A stretch of 64,000 nucleotides of DNA, taken from Natronospira elongata (GTDB lineage Bacteria; Pseudomonadota; Gammaproteobacteria; Natronospirales; Natronospiraceae). A model generated the notes under the pieces. The model was not told the DNA's origin. It was given only the letters and a program-made list of their open reading frames with translations, and searched no databases. This document shows, piece by piece, positions 7,457 to 16,319 of this stretch. The translations under genes and the position numbers were made by a program. The stretch is from assembly GCF_034931365.1 (NCBI RefSeq), contig NZ_JAYGII010000008.1:1-64000 (forward strand). Direction: 5' to 3'. The first letter of the stretch is position 1; each line of letters starts with the position of its first letter.

Positions 7457-8809
7457 ATGCATGATGCGGTCCATCTGCAACGCCGTCTGGAGGTGATACC
7501 AGACCTTCTGGCGATGCACGAAGCGCAGCCCGCGCGCTATCCCTTTCTGTTGGAAAGCGCTGCCCGTGCCGAAGCGGCGGGTGGCGACAACGGTCGTTTC
7601 TCCATTCTGTTTGCCTTCCCCGGCGACAGCATTAGCTGTCCTGCCGGTGCCGACCCGGACGATTTTTTCCAGCGCCTGGACGAGGCCTGGCGGCAGGAGC
7701 GCCTGTCCGCCACGACCAGTCACCTGCCGTTCACTGGTGGCTGGTTTTTCTATCTGGCTTACGAGATGGCGGGCGTGGTCGAGCCGAAACTGAATCTGCC
7801 TTCAGATGGCGATATGCCCAGGGCATGGGCCGCCCGTGTTCCGGCGGCGGTGATCATTGATCACGGCCAACAGGCGGCCTGGGCCGTAGCCGAACCCGGC
7901 CAGGAGGACAACCTGGCAGAAATATGCCGTGACGCCGCCCAGGCTCAGCCCCGGCAAGCGGAACCCGAACAGTTACTCGGTGCCAATCTGGTAGAGGAAG
8001 ACCCGAGTTTGTATTGTCGGGCGGTAGAGCGTGCAAGGCACTACATCCACGATGGGGACATCTTTCAGGCCAATCTTTCCCGGGCCTGGCGTGGGCAGCT
8101 GGCGGAGGATGTCCGGCCCCAGGATGTGTACCGGCGTCTGCGTCGGACCAATCCGGGCCCCTTTGCCGGTCTGGCGGTGCGTGGCGACCAGGCCATCATC
8201 AGCTCCTCGCCGGAGCGCCTTGTTAGCCGCCGGGACGACTGGGTCAATACCCGTCCCATCGCCGGTACACGACCCCGGGGGCAATTGGCCGGTGAGGACG
8301 ATGCCCTACGGTCGGAGCTGATCGGCCACCCCAAGGAGCGGGCGGAGCACATCATGCTCATCGATCTGGAACGGAATGATCTGGGGCGGATCTGTCGGCC
8401 GGGAACGGTCGAGGTCAATGAGCTGATGGTGCTGGAGAGTTATGCCCATGTGCACCACATCGTTTCCAATGTGCGTGGCCGAGTCGCCGACTCGGTCAGC
8501 CCGGGGGAGATTCTCCAGGCTGTCTTTCCGGGTGGGACCATCACCGGCTGTCCCAAGGTCCGCTGCATGGAAATCATTGCGGAACTGGAGGCCCGGCCGC
8601 GTGGTGCTTACACCGGCAGTCTGGGTTACATCAATCGCGATGGCAGCATGGACAGCAGCATCCTGATCCGGACTATGGAATGCCAGGGTCGTGACCTTCG
8701 TTTGCTTGCGGGAGGCGGGATTGTTGCGGATTCCGTGCCGGACAGGGAACTGGAGGAAACCCGCGCCAAGGCTCGGGGTATGGTCCTGGCGCTGGAGCCG
8801 GGCTCATGA
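7457..8809 (+). CDS. pabB: Aminodeoxychorismate synthase component I PabB
   Basis: PabB makes 4-amino-4-deoxychorismate from chorismate and ammonia for folate synthesis; the ammonia comes from a PabA/TrpG amidotransferase not in this window. It has 450 residues of the chorismate-binding fold. Conserved segments are GDIFQANLSRAW (residues 200-211), SSSPERLVS (249-257), IDLERNDLGRI, and GGTITGCPKVRCMEII. The motif at 267-271 is PIAGT, with Ala269 where the E. coli enzyme has a Lys (PIKGT). An anthranilate synthase activity is therefore a theoretical alternative, but the overlap with pabC (4 bases) makes PabB by far the better reading. Confidence 0.9.
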   Translation: MHDAVHLQRRLEVIPDLLAMHEAQPARYPFLLESAARAEAAGGDNGRFSILFAFPGDSISCPAGADPDDFFQRLDEAWRQERLSATTSHLPFTGGWFFYLAYEMAGVVEPKLNLPSDGDMPRAWAARVPAAVIIDHGQQAAWAVAEPGQEDNLAEICRDAAQAQPRQAEPEQLLGANLVEEDPSLYCRAVERARHYIHDGDIFQANLSRAWRGQLAEDVRPQDVYRRLRRTNPGPFAGLAVRGDQAIISSSPERLVSRRDDWVNTRPIAGTRPRGQLAGEDDALRSELIGHPKERAEHIMLIDLERNDLGRICRPGTVEVNELMVLESYAHVHHIVSNVRGRVADSVSPGEILQAVFPGGTITGCPKVRCMEIIAELEARPRGAYTGSLGYINRDGSMDSSILIRTMECQGRDLRLLAGGGIVADSVPDRELEETRAKARGMVLALEPGS

Positions 8810-9630
8810 GTGGTGCGAGCCACGTCTGGTACTGCAATGGGCAGCCATTGCCTGCCGGCGGCCTGGATCGGGGTTTACAGTTCGGCGATGGCCTGTTCGA
8901 AACCATTGCCGTCCGCTCTGGCCGTGCGCTGCGGCTGACACGGCATCTGGACCGTCTCGAATGGGGGTGTGAGCGACTGGGCCTACCCCGGCCCGAGCGT
9001 CGAGTACTGGAGCGTGAGCTGACCAGCCTGGCCAGCGGGCATGACGAGGCCGTCTTGAAGCTGATTGTTACCGCCGGTAAGGCAGGCCGAGGGTATGCCC
9101 GGGCCTCTGCGCCAGAGCTGACCCGCTACAGCGCCTGCCTGCCCTGGCCGACCGGCTTGCCTGAGCAGCTTTCTGTCACGACCTGCAAATTGCGGCTCAG
9201 TGAACAGCCTGCCCTGGCCGGCGTCAAACACTGCAACCGGCTGGAGCAGATTCTGGCCCGACGCGAAGTGGATAGTAGGTCCTGTGACGAAGGTCTGCTG
9301 CTGGATCGCGACGGTCGCGTGGTGGAGGGCGTATCATCCAACATCTTCATTGTGCGGGCTGGTCAACTGATTACCCCTGAGCTGAGGGGGGCCGGGGTGG
9401 CCGGAATCATCCGCGGGCTGGTTCTGGAACGGGCGCCCGCTCTGGACATTGCGAGCAAGGTGAGCGAGATTCGTCCCGAGGATATCCTTGAGGCGGACGA
9501 GGTCTTCATGTGCAACAGCGTGATGGGCATTCGACCAGTAGTCAGCCTGGACGTGGACGGACAGCAGAAACAATGGGAGCCGGGTAAGCTGACATGCCAA
9601 CTGCAGCGGATTCTGGAGCAGGAAAATTGA
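8806..9630 (+). CDS. pabC: Aminodeoxychorismate lyase PabC
   Basis: PabC is a PLP enzyme of fold type IV that splits aminodeoxychorismate into pyruvate and 4-aminobenzoate. It has 274 residues. The PLP lysine is Lys141 in GVKHCNRLEQILARRE, next to the family motif; the N-terminal DRGLQFGDGLFETI and the EGVSSNIFIV phosphate-binding segment are also clear. It overlaps pabB by 4 bases (ATGA), so the two folate enzymes are translationally coupled. Confidence 0.96.
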   Translation: MSGASHVWYCNGQPLPAGGLDRGLQFGDGLFETIAVRSGRALRLTRHLDRLEWGCERLGLPRPERRVLERELTSLASGHDEAVLKLIVTAGKAGRGYARASAPELTRYSACLPWPTGLPEQLSVTTCKLRLSEQPALAGVKHCNRLEQILARREVDSRSCDEGLLLDRDGRVVEGVSSNIFIVRAGQLITPELRGAGVAGIIRGLVLERAPALDIASKVSEIRPEDILEADEVFMCNSVMGIRPVVSLDVDGQQKQWEPGKLTCQLQRILEQEN

Positions 9631-10673
9631 AATGGTTCCGGCATATAGTGTTGCCGGGCCTTGGGGTGCTGTTGCTGCTGACTGCGGCATTGGCGGCCTG
9701 GTTGTGGCAGCAATGGCAGGAACTGGAGTCCCGGCCACTGGCGGTGGAGACGAGTCAGACGGTTGTTGTCGAGCGGGGCGACAATCTTCTGCGTCTTGCC
9801 CGCCAACTGGAGAGTGAGGGCATTATTGCCGATGCCGAGCGGGTACGTTACTGGTCCCGCATCAGCGGTCAGGGGCGTAATATCCGTGCCGGTGAATACC
9901 GGATCGAACCTGGCATGACCCTGCCCGAGCTGGTTGAGCGCCTGGAGCGTGGCGATGTGGTCATGTACCGCTTCACCTTGGTGGAAGGCTGGACCTTCCG
10001 GCAAATGCGCCAAGCCCTTGCCCGTCATGAGGCAGTGGAACATACCCTTGAGGGCATGTCTGACGAAGACGTCATGGCAGCGATCGGCTCTGCAGCCCTG
10101 CATCCCGAAGGCTGGTTCCTCCCGGACACTTACGTTTTCCCTCGCGGGACCAGCGACCGCCAGATCTTGACCCGCGCTCATCGGGCGATGGAGGAAACCC
10201 TGGAGTCGGTCTGGTCGCAACGGGATGGCGGTCTGCCACTGGACGATCCCTACGAGGCATTGATCCTGGCTTCCATCGTCGAGCGGGAAACCGGCGCTGA
10301 CGGTGAGCGCGGCAAGGTCGCCGGTGTTTTCGTTCGGCGTCTGCGCGAGGGAATGCGCCTGCAAACCGACCCCACCGTTATTTATGGCCTGCCGGAAGGG
10401 GAGTTCGAGGGGCGATTGCGGTATCGGCACCTTCGCACGGACACACCGTACAACACCTACACTCGGCATGGCTTGCCACCCACCCCCATTGCCATGCCGG
10501 GGCGTGCCGCATTGGAGGCCACAGTTCACCCGGAAGTGGGTGAATACCTGTATTTCGTCTCCCGCAATGATGGTACCCATCACTTTTCGCCGACGCTCCG
10601 GGAACACAATCGCGCGGTTCGAAAGTATCAACTGGGCGAGGACATAGACCTGGGTGGAGAGGGCAATGACTGA
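9594..10673 (+). CDS. mltG: Endolytic murein transglycosylase MltG
   Basis: MltG cleaves nascent glycan strands at the outer face of the inner membrane and probably terminates their elongation. The family signature is intact: IVERETGADGERGKVAGVFVRRL (with the catalytic Glu in the ERETG segment near residue 232), MRLQTDPTVIYGL and PYNTYTRHGLPPTPIAMPG. One transmembrane helix lies at residues 17-38. From ATG 9594 the gene overlaps pabC by 37 bases. A TTG at 9627, with GGAG/AGGA just upstream and a TTGA overlap with the pabC stop, is an equally good start and gives LKWFRHIVLPG directly at the membrane anchor. Confidence 0.95.
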   Translation: MPTAADSGAGKLKWFRHIVLPGLGVLLLLTAALAAWLWQQWQELESRPLAVETSQTVVVERGDNLLRLARQLESEGIIADAERVRYWSRISGQGRNIRAGEYRIEPGMTLPELVERLERGDVVMYRFTLVEGWTFRQMRQALARHEAVEHTLEGMSDEDVMAAIGSAALHPEGWFLPDTYVFPRGTSDRQILTRAHRAMEETLESVWSQRDGGLPLDDPYEALILASIVERETGADGERGKVAGVFVRRLREGMRLQTDPTVIYGLPEGEFEGRLRYRHLRTDTPYNTYTRHGLPPTPIAMPGRAALEATVHPEVGEYLYFVSRNDGTHHFSPTLREHNRAVRKYQLGEDIDLGGEGND

Positions 10674-11319
10674 CGGGGCAGGGCGATTCATTACCCTGGA
10701 AGGGGGGGAGGGCGTTGGCAAGTCCTCCAATATGGATTTCATAGCGAGCTGGCTGGAGCAGCGCGGTATTTCCGTCCTTCGCACCCGTGAACCCGGCGGC
10801 ACCCGCTTTGCCGAGTCCGTCCGCGAACTCTTGCTCAATCGCGACAGCGCGCCGATCACCGACCGGGCGGAATTGCTACTGATCTTTGCGGCCCGTGACA
10901 GCCACCTTGAGGAGGTGGTGAGGCCTGCCCTGGCCCGGGGGGAGTGGGTGCTGTGTGACCGTTTCACTGATGCCACCTATGCTTACCAGGGTGCCGGCCG
11001 TGGCCTCGGGGAGCAGCCGGTGGCCTGGCTCGAGAGCTGGGTCCAGGGCAGTCTCCGCCCTGATCTCACCCTCTTGCTGGATGCGCCGGTGGAGGTGGGC
11101 TTTTCGCGCGCCGATCGGCGCGGGGATCGGGATCGATTCGAATCCGAACAACGGGCATTCTTCGAACGAATTCGCCAGGCGTATTTGGCCCGTGCTCGCC
11201 AGGAGCCGGCACGCTTCCGAGTGGTTGATGCCGATCGCCCCCTGGATTCGGTGCAGTCCAGCCTCAGCGACACTCTCGAAGATTGGTTGAAAACGGGGAG
11301 CCCCAGCAGCCATGGGTGA
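10666..11319 (+). CDS. tmk: Thymidylate kinase
   Basis: Tmk phosphorylates dTMP to dTDP for DNA synthesis. It has 217 residues. The P-loop is GGEGVGKSS (residues 13-21), followed by the TREPGGT motif, the DR(F/Y)xDAT segment (CDRFTDATYAYQGAGRG) and the LID-region RADRRGDRDRFE. ATG 10666 is chosen because GGAGAG lies 4 bases upstream; an in-frame GTG at 10654 would add four residues. The start overlaps the mltG stop by 8 bases. Confidence 0.97.
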   Translation: MTDGAGRFITLEGGEGVGKSSNMDFIASWLEQRGISVLRTREPGGTRFAESVRELLLNRDSAPITDRAELLLIFAARDSHLEEVVRPALARGEWVLCDRFTDATYAYQGAGRGLGEQPVAWLESWVQGSLRPDLTLLLDAPVEVGFSRADRRGDRDRFESEQRAFFERIRQAYLARARQEPARFRVVDADRPLDSVQSSLSDTLEDWLKTGSPSSHG

Positions 11320-12370
11320 AGCGCCGGAGCATCCTTCAACACGTGAGCCGCTGCCCTGGCAGCATCAAGCCTGGGAGCGGCTGATGCGTCACCATCGAGA
11401 GGGGCGCATGCCTCATGCCCTGCTGTTGAGCGGGCCCAGGGGGGTAGGAAAGCGCCTGTTCGCTGAAGCCTTTATCCAGGCACGGCTATGCCGCCATCCT
11501 CGCGCCCAGGGAACCGCCTGTGGCGAATGTGATGGCTGTCGGCAGTTCCTGGCCGGCAGTCATGCCGACTATCGTTCAGTGGGGATCGAGGCCAAGCGCC
11601 GCAACATCCTTATTGACCAGCTTCGGCAGCTGACTGAGTGGCTTTCTCTGACCGCGAGCAGCGAGAGTGGCAAGCACGCGTTGATTGAACCGGCAGAACG
11701 CATGACCACCGGTGCCGCAAACAGCCTGCTCAAGACCCTGGAAGAGCCGCCAGGCAATACCGTTATGGTGTTGATAAGTGCCTTGCCGGGTCGCTTGCCG
11801 GCTACCGTCCGCAGTCGGAGCCAGGTGCTGGAGCTGCCTCGTCCCACCAGGGACGAGGCCCTGGCCTGGTTGCTGAAACAACCCCTTCAGGAAACCCAGG
11901 CGACGGAAGCGGACAGGGCCGAGGCGCTGGCAATGGCAGATGGCAGCCCGCTGGCCGCCCTGTCCTGGCTTGAAAGCGGTGGCCTGGGCCGCGCGCGGGA
12001 GAGCAGTGGGGCCCTGTTGGCAGTGGCCAGCGGCCGCGAGTCGCTGGTTGCCGCAGCCGAGCGCTTGAGTAAACAGGAATTGACGGCACTGCTTCAATGG
12101 TGGCGAATCTGGCTGGAAGCCCTGATTCGTCGTGGTCAGGCGGGGCCCGGGTTCTCCAGTCCACTGCTGGATGACGACAATGCCGAGTTGCAAAAGCTAC
12201 TGAAGGCAATAGACTGGAAGGCAGCACATGAACTCCATCAGGCGCTTGATGACGCCGAGCGCCGGGCCGATAGTGCCAATCCGCAGCTGCTGATCGAGTC
12301 CCTGCTGGGGCGGTGGTATGCGGCCAGTCGGCCCACTCAACGGGCAAAACATAGTGAGGCAAGGGCATGA
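11312..12370 (+). CDS. holB: DNA polymerase III delta' subunit HolB
   Basis: HolB is the delta' subunit of the clamp-loader complex. It has 352 residues with the AAA+ clamp-loader fold. The degenerate P-loop GPRGVGKRLF (residues 41-50) lacks the usual Thr/Ser after Lys, consistent with a non-hydrolysing subunit. The zinc module has Cys60, Cys70, Cys73 and Cys76 (RLCRHPRAQGTACGECDGC). GAANSLLKTLEEPPGNT is the conserved sensor region. It overlaps tmk by 8 bases and pilZ by 4. Confidence 0.95.
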   Translation: MGEAPEHPSTREPLPWQHQAWERLMRHHREGRMPHALLLSGPRGVGKRLFAEAFIQARLCRHPRAQGTACGECDGCRQFLAGSHADYRSVGIEAKRRNILIDQLRQLTEWLSLTASSESGKHALIEPAERMTTGAANSLLKTLEEPPGNTVMVLISALPGRLPATVRSRSQVLELPRPTRDEALAWLLKQPLQETQATEADRAEALAMADGSPLAALSWLESGGLGRARESSGALLAVASGRESLVAAAERLSKQELTALLQWWRIWLEALIRRGQAGPGFSSPLLDDDNAELQKLLKAIDWKAAHELHQALDDAERRADSANPQLLIESLLGRWYAASRPTQRAKHSEARA

Positions 12371-12720
12371 GTGCAGCCAAGGGGCCACAACAGGGTATCC
12401 TGACCCTGACTATCAAGGACAAAAGTGCCCTTTACGTGGCCTATATGAGTTACGTGAAGAATGGCGGTCTGTTCATCCCCACCAGTAAACCCTATCGCCT
12501 GGGTGACGAAGTGTTTCTGCTGCTGAGCCTGATGGATGACAACGAGAAGATACCCGTGGCCGGCAAGGTTGTCTGGGTAACGCCACGGGGTGCCGGCGGC
12601 AAGCGCGTGGCCGGCATTGGCGTGCAGTTCTCGGACAAGGACGGCGGGAAAACCCAGAGTAAAATCGAAACCTACCTTGCCGGTGCCTTGGGTGCTGATC
12701 GCCCCACACACACCATGTGA
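12367..12720 (+). CDS. pilZ: PilZ-domain protein, type IV pilus PilZ
   Basis: This 117-residue protein matches the original PilZ protein encoded after holB in pseudomonads and relatives, where it is needed for type IV pilus assembly through PilB and FimX. It shows MSYVKNGGLFIPTSKPYRLGDEVFLLLSL and KVVWVTPRGAGGKRVAGIGVQF. The RxxxR and (D/N)xSxxG residues that bind cyclic di-GMP are not present, as is usual for this subgroup. It overlaps holB by 4 bases (ATGA) and ends the operon. Confidence 0.92.
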   Translation: MSAAKGPQQGILTLTIKDKSALYVAYMSYVKNGGLFIPTSKPYRLGDEVFLLLSLMDDNEKIPVAGKVVWVTPRGAGGKRVAGIGVQFSDKDGGKTQSKIETYLAGALGADRPTHTM

Positions 12721-12729
12721 CGTTCGCAA

Positions 12730-12750
12730 GCCGCCACTAGCGGCCTTTCT
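12730..12750 (+). terminator. Possible weak terminator after pilZ
   Basis: GCCGC-CACTA-GCGGC (12730-12744) is followed by CTTTCT. The stem is only 5 bp and the T tract is broken, so it is a weak candidate. It lies in the 43-base gap between convergent pilZ and the thioesterase gene. Confidence 0.4.
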
Positions 12751-12763
12751 CTGGTAGGGAAAC

Positions 12764-13204
12764 CTAGCTGGGTCGCCCGTCCGGGTCTTTCCTGGGACGT
12801 TTTTGATCCTCGCCCTGAGGGACGGGGCGCGGACGTCCGTCCAGATCAATGTGAACATAGGTGATCGAGGCGGTGGCTACGCGGACATGGCGGGCCACAC
12901 CACCGTCATTTCTCTCAGAAAAGATCGTGATCTCCACCGTTATTGATGAATTGCCAACCTTGGCTACATCGCAGTAGAAACTCACCACGTCACCGACAAA
13001 TACCGGCCGCAAGAATTTGACGTCGTTGACTGCCACGGTGACCACGCGGCCAGCCGCACGTCGATAGGCCAGTATCGCGCCAGCCACGTCGGCATGAGAC
13101 ATGATCCAGCCGCCGAAAATGTCACCCAGGCCATTGGTGTCCTTGGGCATGGCCAAGGTTCGCACCGCGGCCTCTCTATCTTTTGGTGGATCTTCCCAGT
13201 ACAT
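12764..13204 (-). CDS. YciA-like acyl-CoA thioesterase
   Basis: This is a hotdog-fold thioesterase of the YciA/acyl-CoA hydrolase family that cleaves acyl-CoA to free acid and CoA. It shows the family pattern PKDTNGLGDIFGGWIMSHADVAGA with the catalytic Asp, then VNDVKFLRPVFVGDVVSFYCDV. The C-terminal tail is charged (GEDQKRPRKDPDGRPS). The first ATG at 13210 abuts the AAAGGAG ribosome site with no spacing, so the second ATG at 13204 (7-base spacing), giving MYWEDPPKDRE, is preferred. It is the last gene of the probable psrA-fadJ operon. Confidence 0.88.
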   Translation of the reverse strand: MYWEDPPKDREAAVRTLAMPKDTNGLGDIFGGWIMSHADVAGAILAYRRAAGRVVTVAVNDVKFLRPVFVGDVVSFYCDVAKVGNSSITVEITIFSERNDGGVARHVRVATASITYVHIDLDGRPRPVPQGEDQKRPRKDPDGRPS

Positions 13205-13226
13205 CCCCATCTCCTTTTATCTTGTT

Positions 13227-13250
13227 GTCGGGAGGGCTTTCCCTCCCGAC
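13227..13250 (-). promoter_or_regulatory. Perfect 10-bp hairpin between fadJ-like and yciA-like genes
   Basis: GTCGGGAGGG-CTTT-CCCTCCCGAC is a perfect 10-bp stem with a four-base loop between two genes read on the minus strand. On that strand it is followed by AACAAGATAAAAGGAG, not a T tract, so it is not a typical terminator and sits just before the thioesterase ribosome site. It could be an mRNA-processing or stability element separating the two cistrons. Confidence 0.5.
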
Positions 13251-13272
13251 ACAGACCGGCTTATTCCTGGGT

Positions 13273-15300
13273 TCAAAGCTGATCCCAACCAGCATCCGGC
13301 TTGAAGCGATCACCGTAGGTCTTCTGCAGCTTCTCCAGGCGGCTCTTGACTTCCTTGATGCCTTCGCTGCGGGCGTAATTGATCGGACCACCCCGGAAGG
13401 GAGCGAAGCCCGTGCCAAAGATAACGCCACCATCAAGGATCTCTTCATTCTCGACGATACCCTCTCGGAGGCAGGCAACGGCGGTATTGATCATTGGCAG
13501 AACCAGTCGATCGGTCAGATCTGCGGGGATTTCATTGGCCTTGCTGCGGTCCTTGACCGCTTTGCCATCTTCGTACTTATAGAAACCTTCCCCCGTCTTG
13601 CGACCGAGTTTCTTGGCCTCGACCATTTTCTCCAGCTCAGTGGGCACGGGCATGTCGAATTCCTTGCCCAGTATCTTGGCCACCGAGAGGCCGACATCAA
13701 GACCCACCGTATCAGCCAGCTCCACCGGCCCCATGGGCATACCGTAGTTCTTCGCCGCCTTGTCGATGGCCTCCAGGGGAACGCCGTCCTCATAGGCCAG
13801 GACTGCTTCCATCATGTAAGGCATCAGGATGCGATTGACCAGGAAACCGGGGGCGCTCTTGCAGGGCACCGGTAGGCGATTTACATGTCGCGTATAGGCC
13901 AGGGCCTTTCGGATGACCTCGGAATCGGTGTCATCGGTGTGAATCACCTCGACGAGCGGCATCTTGGCCACTGGGTTGAAGAAGTGCAGGCCGACCAGTC
14001 GCTTGGGATCGGACAGGGTGCCACGCAGGGTCTCAAGGCGGATGCTGGAAGTGTTGGTAGCCAGCACTGCATCCTTGCGCATACGGGGTTCCAGCTCATT
14101 GTAAAGCGACTGCTTTGCTTCAACATTCTCAAAAATGGCTTCGATGACCACATCTGCTTGAGCGACACCATCCCCTGCAATATCCATGCGGAGGCGGTCA
14201 ACAGCTGCCTTGACCTTGTCCTCGGTCTTGAGCTTTTTCTCAAACAGCTTGCGGGCCCGATCCAGCGCCCCCTGAACCTGTTCTTCGTTCTGGTCCTGCA
14301 AGGTAACCTCGAAACCGCTCAGGGCCGACCAGGCAGCGATGTCTCCGCCCATGACGCCGGCGCCCACGACATGCACACGCTTGAGATCAAGGTCTTTCTT
14401 GTTGCCAAGCCCCTTCAGCTTGTCCTGCAGCAGGAAGACACGGACCAGGTTCCTGGCTGTTTCACCCATCATCAAGCGGGCGATGGATTGGGCTTCTTCC
14501 TGATACATCTGGCCTTCGTTGCCCCAGTGCCGGCGCCAAAGGTCAATAATGGCGTAGGGAGCCGGATAGTGTTGCTTCGGTGCCTTGGCGGCGACCTGCT
14601 TCTCCATTTGGCCTGCCATGAAGCCTCGCACACCCGGAAGGTTGGCCAGGCGGGCAGTGAACGGTGCTTTCTTCTTCCCGGGGGGCGTAAGTGCGATCTG
14701 GCGTGCTGCATCGTGCATGCTGTCATGCGGCACGAGTCGGTCCACCAGGCCAATCTTGAGAGCCGCCTTGCCACGCAGGCTTCGGCCCGACAGCATCATG
14801 TCCATGGCGGAGAAGACGCCCACCAGGCGAATGGAGCGTACGGTTCCGCCAAAACCGGGGTGAATACCAAGCTTGACTTCCGGCAGGCCCAGCTGGGTGC
14901 GCTCGTCGTCGGCGGCCACCCGATAATCACAGGCCAGGGCCAGCTCGAGGCCACCCCCCAGAGCGAAACCGTGGATCGCCGCTACGGTGGTGCACTTGAG
15001 CCCCTCGAGGCGTTCAAGCACCTTTTGGCCGTTGCGAATCAGATCCAGGGCTTCGTCGGCACTGTTCAGGGTGGTGAATTCCTTGATATCCGCGCCGGCG
15101 ATGAAGCCGCTTTTCTTGGCTGAATAAACAATCAGTCCCTTGATGTCTTCCTTCTCGACTTCTTCCAGGCGTTCGCCCAGTTCCACCATGACATCGCGGG
15201 AGAGGGTATTGGCACTGGCTTCCGCCTTGTCAAACTTCAGCCAGCCGACACGACTGCTGTCGATCTCCAAATGCCAGTTCTGCTGCTTCGCTTCACTCAT
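13273..15300 (-). CDS. fadJ: Multifunctional beta-oxidation enzyme, FadJ/FadB alpha-type
   Basis: This protein carries enoyl-CoA hydratase and 3-hydroxyacyl-CoA dehydrogenase activities, the middle steps of fatty-acid beta-oxidation. It has 675 residues, slightly shorter than FadJ/FadB (about 715). The N-terminal crotonase domain has the oxyanion segment IHGFALGGGLELALACDYR with Glu119, and Glu141 in GLPEVKLGIHPGFGG. The NAD-binding Rossmann motif GAGVMGGDIA lies near residue 315, and the dehydrogenase active site HFFNPVAKMPLVEVI near 445. GGGAG precedes the ATG by 7 bases. The thiolase partner fadA/fadI is not adjacent. Whether to call it fadJ or another paralogue is uncertain. Confidence 0.9.
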   Translation of the reverse strand: MSEAKQQNWHLEIDSSRVGWLKFDKAEASANTLSRDVMVELGERLEEVEKEDIKGLIVYSAKKSGFIAGADIKEFTTLNSADEALDLIRNGQKVLERLEGLKCTTVAAIHGFALGGGLELALACDYRVAADDERTQLGLPEVKLGIHPGFGGTVRSIRLVGVFSAMDMMLSGRSLRGKAALKIGLVDRLVPHDSMHDAARQIALTPPGKKKAPFTARLANLPGVRGFMAGQMEKQVAAKAPKQHYPAPYAIIDLWRRHWGNEGQMYQEEAQSIARLMMGETARNLVRVFLLQDKLKGLGNKKDLDLKRVHVVGAGVMGGDIAAWSALSGFEVTLQDQNEEQVQGALDRARKLFEKKLKTEDKVKAAVDRLRMDIAGDGVAQADVVIEAIFENVEAKQSLYNELEPRMRKDAVLATNTSSIRLETLRGTLSDPKRLVGLHFFNPVAKMPLVEVIHTDDTDSEVIRKALAYTRHVNRLPVPCKSAPGFLVNRILMPYMMEAVLAYEDGVPLEAIDKAAKNYGMPMGPVELADTVGLDVGLSVAKILGKEFDMPVPTELEKMVEAKKLGRKTGEGFYKYEDGKAVKDRSKANEIPADLTDRLVLPMINTAVACLREGIVENEEILDGGVIFGTGFAPFRGGPINYARSEGIKEVKSRLEKLQKTYGDRFKPDAGWDQL

Positions 15301-15341
15301 GGGTTGACTCCCTGGGGGTTAATGCAAGGAAAAATGAATTG

Positions 15342-16319
15342 TTAGCGGGTCTCAGTCGGCCGCTCATCTTTTTCGGCATCGGCTGCCTGCTCTGGGTTTT
15401 CTGGAGCATTGTCCAGCTTCTGTTCTCCATCAAAGCTGGCAGCCGTCTCATCCTGATCTTCCGTATCGGAAAGACTCTCTTCTCCTGATCTAACCGTTTC
15501 CCTCAGGCGCTGACGAAAGTCATTTTCGTCGTTGTAGACAATGCCGCTCTCCGACCATGGCAGACAACGATAGGCTGCGATATCCCCACGGTCCAGGTAG
15601 GGGAACTTGAGAACATCGAAGTAGGGCGAGTAATCAAAATCCTTGGGCACGAACAGCCTCGGATTTCGCTTATACAAAATCATGCTGCCGTCGGGACGAC
15701 GCTCAATGAAGGGTAGAACCGGGAAATTCACCGCACTGTAGGCCTCGGCCATCATTGATGAGCAGACGTGACGAGTGGCTTCGCCTGGGTGTTGCTCAAA
15801 CAGACTGGAACGCCAGCGCCGGGGGAGTAGGGCATAGGGAAAGAAAAAACGCGCCAGATCCAGTAGCTGACGAACATCGTATTCCACCCCGAGCTGGCTT
15901 GCGGCATAGCGGATCACTCGCATCTGGTCTTCCCGGCTGAGCCCCATTGGCCGGCAGATCCGCAAATGTTCGCCCTGATAGTTTTTCAGGGGGGTGACGA
16001 TGGTTCCCTGGCCAAGCATGCTCTCAATTAGCAGTTGCTCAGTGGGATCTCCGTCATAGTGCTTGGCAATAGTCTCCCGGAGAACGTGATCATTGATGTC
16101 CATCAGACGGCCAATATAAATGGCCGAGTGAGTCCAGTTACTCTGGGTCACGGTCTTGATGACTTCGCTGACGCGGGTCCTGCCTTCCACCAGCACCACG
16201 TCACCTGGCTCGACCTCGAAGGACAGTCGTTTGTAGTTGCTATAAAGGTGGTGCTGCGGAACCACATCGGCCCGCAACCAGTTCACGACTCGGTGGAATA
16301 GCCATGCACGGATTCCCAT
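15342..16319 (-). CDS. YiiX/YebB-like NlpC/P60-family cysteine hydrolase
   Basis: This 325-residue protein resembles the circularly permuted NlpC/P60 hydrolases (YiiX/YebB group), thought to act on acyl or amide bonds; the substrate is unknown. The visible catalytic elements are His64 in SNWTHSAIYIG and Cys186 in ATRHVCSSMMAEAY, in the permuted order with the His first. GDVVLVEGRTRVSEVIK precedes the His as in the family. No signal peptide is evident, though the N-terminus is basic and amphipathic (RAWLFHRVVNWLR). Residues 270-325 are a low-complexity acidic tail. The gene starts at the psrA stop (1-base overlap) and lies 41 bases before fadJ, placing it in a fatty-acid operon. Confidence 0.75.
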   Translation of the reverse strand: MGIRAWLFHRVVNWLRADVVPQHHLYSNYKRLSFEVEPGDVVLVEGRTRVSEVIKTVTQSNWTHSAIYIGRLMDINDHVLRETIAKHYDGDPTEQLLIESMLGQGTIVTPLKNYQGEHLRICRPMGLSREDQMRVIRYAASQLGVEYDVRQLLDLARFFFPYALLPRRWRSSLFEQHPGEATRHVCSSMMAEAYSAVNFPVLPFIERRPDGSMILYKRNPRLFVPKDFDYSPYFDVLKFPYLDRGDIAAYRCLPWSESGIVYNDENDFRQRLRETVRSGEESLSDTEDQDETAASFDGEQKLDNAPENPEQAADAEKDERPTETR

